10,459 nt of DNA from an uncultured Bacilli bacterium (GTDB taxonomy: Bacteria > Bacillota_I > Bacilli_A > RF39 > UBA660). Location of the stretch: assembly GCA_934167695.1 (NCBI GenBank), contig CAKPLP010000019.1:1-10459 (forward strand). The letters are read 5' to 3'. Numbering within the stretch: position 1 is the first letter of the stretch; each line of letters starts with the position of its first letter. A model generated the notes under the pieces. That model searched no databases and was not told the origin of the DNA. It saw only the letters and a program-made list of their open reading frames with translations. This document shows, piece after piece, positions 5,658 to 10,459 of the stretch. Made by a program: the position numbers and the translations under genes.

Positions 5658-7466
5658 ATGAAACAAGAAAATATTAGAAATTTCTCAATTATTGCTCACA
5701 TTGACCATGGAAAAAGCACTTTGGCCGATAGAATTTTGGAAGAATGTGGTGCTGTTACTAAAAGGGAAGCTAAAAATCAGATTCTGGATTCTATGGATAT
5801 TGAAAGAGAAAGAGGCATTACTATTAAATTAAATACGGCTACAATGTATTATGAATATAATGATGAAAAGTATATGTTGAACTTGATTGATACCCCTGGA
5901 CATGTTGATTTCTCTTATGAAGTTAGTAGAAGTCTTGCTTCAAGTGATGGCGCAATTCTTGTTGTAGATGCAACACAGGGAATTGAGGCTCAAACTATTG
6001 CTAATTTATATTTGGCAATGGAAAATGATCTTACTATTATTCCTGTTATTAATAAAATTGATTTACCGAATGCTGATATTGATAAAGTTAAAAAAGAACT
6101 TATTGATTTAGTTGGTTTTTCAGATGATGAAATTATTTTAGTGAGTGCCAAGACTGGTGTTGGTATAAAAGAATTAATGATTAGTATTATTAATAATATT
6201 CCATCTCCAAAAGGAGATAGTAAGGCTCCTTTACAAGGGCTTATTTTTGATAGTATATTTGATAGCTATCGTGGTGTTATTATATCTAGTCGTATTGTAA
6301 ATGGTACTTTGAAGGTTGGAGATACCATTAAAATGCATCAATCTGATAGAGAGTTTGCAGTTTCTGAACTTTTCGTTACTACGCCCAAGGAAGTTAAAGT
6401 AAATACCTTATCTTGTGGAGAGGTTGGACATATTGTTGCATCTATTAAGGATATATCTACAGTGAAAGTTGGAGATACTATAACTAGTATTGAGAATTAT
6501 ACAGATGATACTTTACCGGGGTATAAACCTATGAAATCTATGGTTTTTTGTGGGTTGTATCCTATTGATAGTGTTAAGTTTGAAATGCTTAGAGATAGCC
6601 TTAATAAGTTAAAATTAAATGATGCATCACTCGAATTTGTCCCTGAAACTTCTAATGCTCTAGGTTTTGGATTTAGATGTGGTTTCTTAGGACTTTTACA
6701 TATGGATATTATTAAGGAGAGAATAACTCGAGAATTTGGAATTGATATTATTACGACTGCTCCTAGTGTTGTTTATGAGGTTATACTAACTAATGGTGAA
6801 AAAATAGAAATTTCTGCACCAAGTTTAATGCCTGATAAGAGTAAAATAAAGGAAACAAGAGAACCTTTTATTAAAACCAATATTTTTACCCCTAGTGATT
6901 ATATTGGGGCAATTATGGAACTATGCCAAGATAGAAGAGGAAAATTTATTAATATGGATTATATTGATCCGACTAGAGTTAATATTCATTATGAAATGCC
7001 ACTATCGGAGATTGTTTATGATTTTTTTGATAAATTGAAATCTACAACAAAAGGTTATGCTTCTTTTGATTATGAACTTATTGGTTATAAACAAAGTGAA
7101 TTAGTTAAAATGGATATATTATTAAATGGTGAAGTAATTGATGCCTTGAGTACTATTGTTCATAAAGATTTTGCATATAATCGTGGAAAAGGGGTAGTTG
7201 AACATTTAAAGGAAAGTATTCCTAGACAGTTGTTTGAAATACCTATCCAAGCGGCTATTGGTAATCATGTAATTGCAAGAAGTACAGTAAAGGCTTTGAG
7301 AAAAGACGTTCTTGCTAAATGTTACGGTGGTGACGTTAGTCGTAAGAAAAAGCTACTAGAAAAACAGAAAGCTGGAAAGAAACGTATGAAAAAGATTGGT
7401 AGTGTTGAATTACCTCAAGAAGCATTTATGAGTGTCTTAAGTGTTGATGGTGACAAACATGCTTAG
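5658..7466 (+). CDS. lepA: Elongation factor 4 (LepA), ribosome-associated GTPase
   Basis: A complete 602-residue LepA, the usual length of the family. LepA is a translational GTPase that binds the ribosome and has been linked to back-translocation and to initiation or 30S assembly. All GTPase motifs are intact: AHIDHGKST (13-21), ERGITIK with the switch I Thr55, DTPGH (78-82), NKID (132-135) and SAK (163-165). A beta-barrel domain II, two EF-G-like domains (including GFGFRCGFLGLLHMDI, typical of LepA) and the LepA-specific C-terminal domain follow. The basic stretch KKKLLEKQKAGKKRMKKIG ends the protein as expected. The ATG at 5658 has a GGTGAT ribosome site at 5649-5654, and the protein begins directly with the family's KQENIRNFSIIAHIDHG. 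It opens the housekeeping cluster and overlaps the next gene by 8 nt. Confidence 0.97.
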   Translation: MKQENIRNFSIIAHIDHGKSTLADRILEECGAVTKREAKNQILDSMDIERERGITIKLNTATMYYEYNDEKYMLNLIDTPGHVDFSYEVSRSLASSDGAILVVDATQGIEAQTIANLYLAMENDLTIIPVINKIDLPNADIDKVKKELIDLVGFSDDEIILVSAKTGVGIKELMISIINNIPSPKGDSKAPLQGLIFDSIFDSYRGVIISSRIVNGTLKVGDTIKMHQSDREFAVSELFVTTPKEVKVNTLSCGEVGHIVASIKDISTVKVGDTITSIENYTDDTLPGYKPMKSMVFCGLYPIDSVKFEMLRDSLNKLKLNDASLEFVPETSNALGFGFRCGFLGLLHMDIIKERITREFGIDIITTAPSVVYEVILTNGEKIEISAPSLMPDKSKIKETREPFIKTNIFTPSDYIGAIMELCQDRRGKFINMDYIDPTRVNIHYEMPLSEIVYDFFDKLKSTTKGYASFDYELIGYKQSELVKMDILLNGEVIDALSTIVHKDFAYNRGKGVVEHLKESIPRQLFEIPIQAAIGNHVIARSTVKALRKDVLAKCYGGDVSRKKKLLEKQKAGKKRMKKIGSVELPQEAFMSVLSVDGDKHA

Positions 7467-7722
7467 TCTTGAGCAACAAGAGGAAAAAGATAAAAAAATT
7501 TTATTAGTTGTTAATACATTTTTAGAACATAACTGTAGAATAACGGATGAAGATATGAGTAAGCTATTAAATATTCCTAGATCAACGATTGGCAGATATA
7601 TGATAGGTGAAAGAACTAAAAAATTAATTGGTATTGATAATTATGCTTATATAAAAAGAGAGAGAATGGTTAATAAATTATTAGGGAGAAAAAAAGGTGG
7701 AAGTAAAAGAAAAGATAGTTAA
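7459..7722 (+). CDS. Small HTH DNA-binding protein, SpoIIID-like
   Basis: An 87-residue protein when started at the ATG at 7459. GTG at 7441 and ATG at 7447 are possible earlier starts, but GGTGA (7449-7453) stands 5 nt before 7459, so that start is preferred. A helix-turn-helix is seen at about residues 28-50: ITDEDMSKLLNIPRSTIGRY, with the alanine-poor first helix, the NIP turn and an STIGRY recognition helix. A basic C-terminus (GRKKGGSKRK, 76-85) follows. Size, HTH followed by a basic helix, and the R-x-x-GG-like segment recall SpoIIID-type regulators, and annotations of this kind occur also in non-sporulating lineages. The resemblance is loose, and no target is visible. It overlaps lepA by 8 nt and hemW by 26 nt, so it is translated from the housekeeping mRNA. 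It is unclear whether it regulates this cluster. Confidence 0.6.
   Translation: MLSLEQQEEKDKKILLVVNTFLEHNCRITDEDMSKLLNIPRSTIGRYMIGERTKKLIGIDNYAYIKRERMVNKLLGRKKGGSKRKDS
7683..7688 (+). promoter_or_regulatory. Ribosome binding site deciding the hemW GTG start
   Basis: AGGGAG lies 8 nt before the GTG at 7697. No ATG in that frame occurs before the conserved YIHIPFC segment, so this site supports the GTG as the start codon. Confidence 0.7.
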
Positions 7723-8803
7723 TTCTGTATATATTCATATTCCTTTTTGCAAAAATATTTGTTCTTATTGTAGTTTTTGTAAGTTTTATTATAATGAGTC
7801 TATGGTTAATAATTATTTGGAAGCACTAGAAAAAGAGATTATTAGTAATTATAATAATGATAGAATTTCTACTATTTATATAGGAGGAGGTACTCCCAGT
7901 GATTTGAGTATGGAAAATCTAGAAAGACTGTTAGAAATTACTAAAAGATTTTTCTTAGATGATAACTATGAATTTACATTTGAATGTAATATTAATGTTG
8001 ATTCTGAAAAATTATTGTTGTTAAAAAAATATGGTGTTAATAGATTGAGTTTTGGGATTGAAAGTATTGATTCTAACAATTTAAATATTATTGATCGACA
8101 TCATACAAAAGATGAGGTTAAGAAGAAGATAAATTATTGTAGAAAAATAGGATTTTCCAATATTAATGGTGATTTAATATATGCATTTAAAGATGAAGAT
8201 ATGGATACTTTAAAAAATGACATTGAATTTTTACTTGAACTTGATTTGGAACATATATCAACATATTCATTAATTATTGAGGAGCATACTAAACTTTATT
8301 TAAAAGGATATATGAATTGTGATGAAGAATTAGATGCGATGATGTATGAGTATATTCATAATTTATTAAAGGAAAATGGATATATTCATTATGAGGTCAG
8401 TAATTTTGGAAAAGAAGGATATTTTTCAAAGCATAATATGGTTTATTGGAATAATGATTATTACTATGGATTTGGTTTAAGTGCAAGTGGGTATCTTCCC
8501 AATATTAGATATACTAATACCAAGAGCTTTAATCGCTATATTGAAGGTAATTATAGCGATTATCAGGAAAAAATTTGTAAAAATGATAAAATGATTTATG
8601 AAATGATTCTTGGTCTTAGGACTTATAAAGGAATTTCTTTGACAGACTTTTATAAAAAATATAATTGTAATTTAATTGATGTTTTTGATATTGATAGTAT
8701 GCTTAAAGAAAAATTGTTAGAAATAAAAGATGATAGAATTTTTATACCATATAATAGATGGTATGTTATGAATAGTATTTTAGTGAAATTTGTAGAGGTG
8801 TAA
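7697..8803 (+). CDS. hemW: HemW-type radical SAM protein (heme chaperone, HemN-like)
   Basis: A 368-residue radical SAM protein starting with GTG. It begins VNSVYIHIPFC, and the iron-sulfur cysteines are Cys18, Cys22 and Cys25 (CxxxCxxC), with an aromatic before the third. GGGTPS (63-68) binds S-adenosylmethionine, and RLSFGIES and HYEVSNFGKEG...HNMVYW are typical of HemW. The fourth cysteine (Cys28, CSFC) is not the CxC arrangement of the oxygen-independent coproporphyrinogen oxidase HemN, and the usual Asp after the third Cys is Ser. HemW is known as a heme-binding protein that inserts heme into respiratory enzymes, and many members are mis-named as HemN. Location just after lepA is the common Firmicutes order. 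No heme biosynthesis genes lie nearby. It overlaps the upstream HTH gene by 26 nt and the next ATG is 1 base after its stop, so expression is coupled. Confidence 0.88.
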   Translation: MEVKEKIVNSVYIHIPFCKNICSYCSFCKFYYNESMVNNYLEALEKEIISNYNNDRISTIYIGGGTPSDLSMENLERLLEITKRFFLDDNYEFTFECNINVDSEKLLLLKKYGVNRLSFGIESIDSNNLNIIDRHHTKDEVKKKINYCRKIGFSNINGDLIYAFKDEDMDTLKNDIEFLLELDLEHISTYSLIIEEHTKLYLKGYMNCDEELDAMMYEYIHNLLKENGYIHYEVSNFGKEGYFSKHNMVYWNNDYYYGFGLSASGYLPNIRYTNTKSFNRYIEGNYSDYQEKICKNDKMIYEMILGLRTYKGISLTDFYKKYNCNLIDVFDIDSMLKEKLLEIKDDRIFIPYNRWYVMNSILVKFVEV

Positions 8804-8804
8804 A

Positions 8805-9386
8805 ATGGAAAAGAAAAAGTTATTTGAAAATGAAATTAATTATATAAAAGATGATGATATTAAAAAAAGCTTAGAAGTAATGATTGAAAAACTTCCTGAT
8901 TATTTTTTTAGTGTTGAGGCATCATCAACGGGAAAGTATCATCCAAAATATGCTTTGGGTGAAGGTGGATTATTAAGACATACTAAAGCTGCTGTTAGGC
9001 TTGCTTATGAACTTTTAAGTGATCCTATTATAGGAGATAAGTATACTTCTCGTGAAAGAGATCTAATGATTATGGGACTTGTATTACATGATGGATTAAA
9101 ACTTGGTGAGGTAAAGGAAAGGTATACTAGATTTGATCATCCATTATTAATGGCTAATTATATAGAAAAAAATAAAGAAGATTTATTTTTAAAGGATGAA
9201 GATATTTCGTTTTTAAAGGATGTAATTTCTAGTCATATGGGGCCATGGACTACTGATTATAATGGTAATGATATTTTACCTAAACCTAAAACAAAGTATC
9301 AAAATTTTGTTCATATGTGTGATTATTTAGCAAGTAGAAAAGCTATTTTATTTGAATTTGATAGTGATAATAATATTACTTGTTAG
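8805..9386 (+). CDS. HD-domain phosphohydrolase-like protein
   Basis: A 193-residue soluble protein with an HD metal-dependent phosphohydrolase domain. His59 (GGLLRHT), His95-Asp96 (LVLHDGLK) and Asp173 (HMCDYLASRK) match the H...HD...D pattern, with additional His112 and His144 in positions seen in YhaM-like HD domains. YHPKYALGEGGLLRHT is close to the segment seen in HD proteins of clostridial genomes. Such proteins hydrolyse phosphomonoesters or phosphodiesters; the substrate is not predictable, and the nucleic-acid-binding OB domain of YhaM is absent. The ATG follows GAGGTG (8795-8800), which overlaps the end of hemW, with one base between the genes. The neighbour downstream is a dTMP kinase, so a nucleotide-related role is possible but only by context. 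Confidence 0.8.
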   Translation: MEKKKLFENEINYIKDDDIKKSLEVMIEKLPDYFFSVEASSTGKYHPKYALGEGGLLRHTKAAVRLAYELLSDPIIGDKYTSRERDLMIMGLVLHDGLKLGEVKERYTRFDHPLLMANYIEKNKEDLFLKDEDISFLKDVISSHMGPWTTDYNGNDILPKPKTKYQNFVHMCDYLASRKAILFEFDSDNNITC

Positions 9387-9393
9387 TTTAACT

Positions 9394-9399
9394 TATAAT
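9394..9399 (+). promoter_or_regulatory. Possible -10 element before the thymidylate kinase
   Basis: A perfect TATAAT lies 20 nt before the ATG at 9420, but no convincing -35 is found 15-18 nt upstream. In this base composition it may be chance. If real, the kinase has a leader of about 14 nt, including its GGTGA ribosome site. Confidence 0.25.
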
Positions 9400-9419
9400 T
9401 AGTTTTTGAAGGTGATTTT

Positions 9420-10079
9420 ATGAAAGGTAAATTTATTGTTATAGAAGGTACTGATTGTTCTGGAAAGGAAACTCAATCCAAGTTAGTTGAGAAAAAACTT
9501 TTAGATGAAGGAATAAAATGTATTAGATTAAGTTTTCCTATGTATGATACTCCTACAGGAAAAATAGTTGGAGAATGTTATTTAGGTAGAGATGGTAAAA
9601 GTTTTTTTGATGAAGGTCCGGTTGATGTTGATCCTCATATTGCTGTTTTATATTATGCGGCAGATAGAAAGTATAATATTTCTAAAATTTTAAAGTATTA
9701 TAACGAGGGTTATTATATTATTTTAGATCGTTATACTACTTCAAATCAGGCCCACCAAGGAAGTAAAATTGTTGATAAAGATGAGAGATTTAATATGTAT
9801 CAATGGATTGATAAACTTGAGTATTGGCTTTTAGATTTACCAAAACCAGATAAAACTATTTTCCTTCATGTTCCTTATGAATATACGTTGGAATTACTTA
9901 AAAATCGAACTGTTTTAGATGAACATGAAAAGGATAGTCTTTATTTAAAACGTAGTGAAGAAGCGTATATTGAACTTTCTGAATTGTATGGATGGGATAG
10001 GGTAGAATGTGTTACATCAGGAAAATTAAAGACTATTAATGAAATAAATGAAGAAATAATGGAAATTATTAAAAAATAA
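9420..10079 (+). CDS. tmk: Thymidylate kinase (dTMP kinase)
   Basis: A 219-residue thymidylate kinase that would phosphorylate dTMP to dTDP with ATP in the dTTP pathway. The P-loop is GTDCSGKETQ (10-19), with Lys16; the Ser/Thr normally following the lysine is Glu17. Thr18 comes next, as in the related clostridial form I recall with an unusual residue at that site. The dTMP-binding segment FPMYDTPTGK and the DRY motif (DRYTTSNQAHQGSK, starting at Asp103) are present, as is a lid-like NRTVLDEHEKDSLYLKRSEEAY region. This belongs to the Firmicutes-type branch with FPxYD...YL and DRYTTSN...HQ rather than to the E. coli type. The ATG at 9420 follows a GAAGGTGA ribosome site (9408-9415). A bidirectional terminator follows. 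Nothing next to it suggests another nucleotide pathway apart from the HD protein. Confidence 0.9.
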   Translation: MKGKFIVIEGTDCSGKETQSKLVEKKLLDEGIKCIRLSFPMYDTPTGKIVGECYLGRDGKSFFDEGPVDVDPHIAVLYYAADRKYNISKILKYYNEGYYIILDRYTTSNQAHQGSKIVDKDERFNMYQWIDKLEYWLLDLPKPDKTIFLHVPYEYTLELLKNRTVLDEHEKDSLYLKRSEEAYIELSELYGWDRVECVTSGKLKTINEINEEIMEIIKK

Positions 10080-10113
10080 AAGATAGGTTCATATCATTGA
10101 ACTTATCTTTTTT
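10078..10113. terminator. Bidirectional terminator between tmk and the convergent gene
   Basis: AAAGATAGGTTCA (10079-10091) pairs with TGAACTTATCTTT (10098-10110) with one G-U, a 6-nt loop TATCAT and a T-run to 10113 on the + strand. On the minus strand the A-tract of the left arm and preceding bases give a T-rich tail. It therefore can serve both converging genes, whose stops are 32 nt apart. Confidence 0.85.
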
Positions 10114-10459
10114 ATTGTATTTCTGGAATTATTCCAGTTGTTTGAATATTGTTATTTGCATTATTATTTGCTACTGTTTGATTATTTGTTTTAGGAACGT
10201 TATTTTGAAGTTGTGACTGAGATTGATTTGCAATTATTGGTATTAATGGTTTCACTTCCATTTGTGTGGGTGTAGAGGTAGGAGTAGGAGTTTGTGGCAT
10301 TGGCTGAACATTTTGATTTGAATTATTATTAATTTTCTTTTTAATATTGTTTATATCTGGTTCTGGATAAAAACTTTTACTGTATGTTTTATCTGTTTTT
10401 TTCTTTTTTAAATTATTAACATCTTTTTCTGGATAGAAGTTTTTACTATATGTATTGTC
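10112..10459 (-). CDS. Pro/Thr/Asn/Gln-rich repeat protein, C-terminal part (5' end outside window)
   Basis: The minus-strand frame is open from the window edge (10459) to the TAA at 10114-10112, giving the last 115 residues of a protein that continues outside. A Met at 10300 exists but lies inside the open frame without a clear ribosome site, so it is not the start. The visible part begins with two 22-residue repeats (TYSK-x-FYPE-x-D-x-NN-x-KKK). A Pro/Thr tract follows (MPQTPTPTSTPTQ), then a short hydrophobic stretch (PLIPIIA) and an Asn/Gln-rich tail. No membrane segment, LPxTG or enzyme motif is visible here. I do not recognise the family. The composition suggests a disordered or linker-rich region, as in surface or cell-division proteins. 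It is convergent with tmk and shares its terminator. Confidence 0.7.
   Translation of the reverse strand, partial: DNTYSKNFYPEKDVNNLKKKKTDKTYSKSFYPEPDINNIKKKINNNSNQNVQPMPQTPTPTSTPTQMEVKPLIPIIANQSQSQLQNNVPKTNNQTVANNNANNNIQTTGIIPEIQ
10328..10459 (-). repeat. Two 66-bp/22-residue tandem repeats in the minus-strand gene
   Basis: The units are read from 10459 to 10394 and from 10393 to 10328. They share 15 of 22 residues by hand count, including TYSK, FYPE, Asp, NN and KKK. The first unit touches the window edge, so more copies may lie outside. Confidence 0.8.

Overview
The window comes from a very A+T-rich, Gram-positive-type bacterium. Genes are tightly packed with strong AGGAGG-like ribosome binding sites and short A+T-rich rho-independent terminators. 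Several gene pairs overlap, and the lepA-hemW order is typical of Firmicutes. Every tryptophan seen is encoded by TGG and TGA serves as a stop at least once (end of the 3891-4436 gene), so the standard bacterial code applies rather than the Mycoplasma code. A host-associated low-GC Bacillota lineage (Bacilli, Erysipelotrichia or RF39-like) fits, but the genus cannot be read from the sequence.

Layout. (1) 1-469: 3' end of pheT (phenylalanyl-tRNA synthetase beta) and its terminator. (2) 470-5629: a self-contained seven-gene operon with its own likely promoter and a strong terminator. It encodes two WXG100-like small helical proteins, then two paralogous modules. Each module is a ~180-residue helical protein followed by a larger protein with a helical N-terminal domain, a long Ser/Thr/Asn-rich linker, one Gly/Ala-rich membrane segment and a strongly conserved C-terminal tail. 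A DUF4176 protein sits between the modules. This looks like a type VII secretion (T7SS) substrate cassette without its secretion ATPase and without any recognisable toxin. (3) 5630-10111: a housekeeping cluster with lepA, a small HTH gene, hemW, an HD-domain hydrolase and a thymidylate kinase, partly translationally coupled, closed by a bidirectional terminator. (4) 10112-10459: the 3' end of a convergent minus-strand gene for a Pro/Thr/Asn/Gln-rich protein with 22-residue tandem repeats.

The part that deserves attention is the 616-5605 operon. Gene content (WXG100-like pair, DUF4176, small helical protein directly upstream of a larger helical one) matches what is known around LXG toxin loci of Firmicutes T7SSb. 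The large proteins, however, end in a membrane anchor plus conserved tail instead of a toxin domain. The charge pattern around the anchor favours an outside N-terminus and an inside tail, although no signal peptide is visible. My inference is a membrane-tethered T7SS-exported surface system with two variant modules sharing one tail. This rests on sequence patterns alone.
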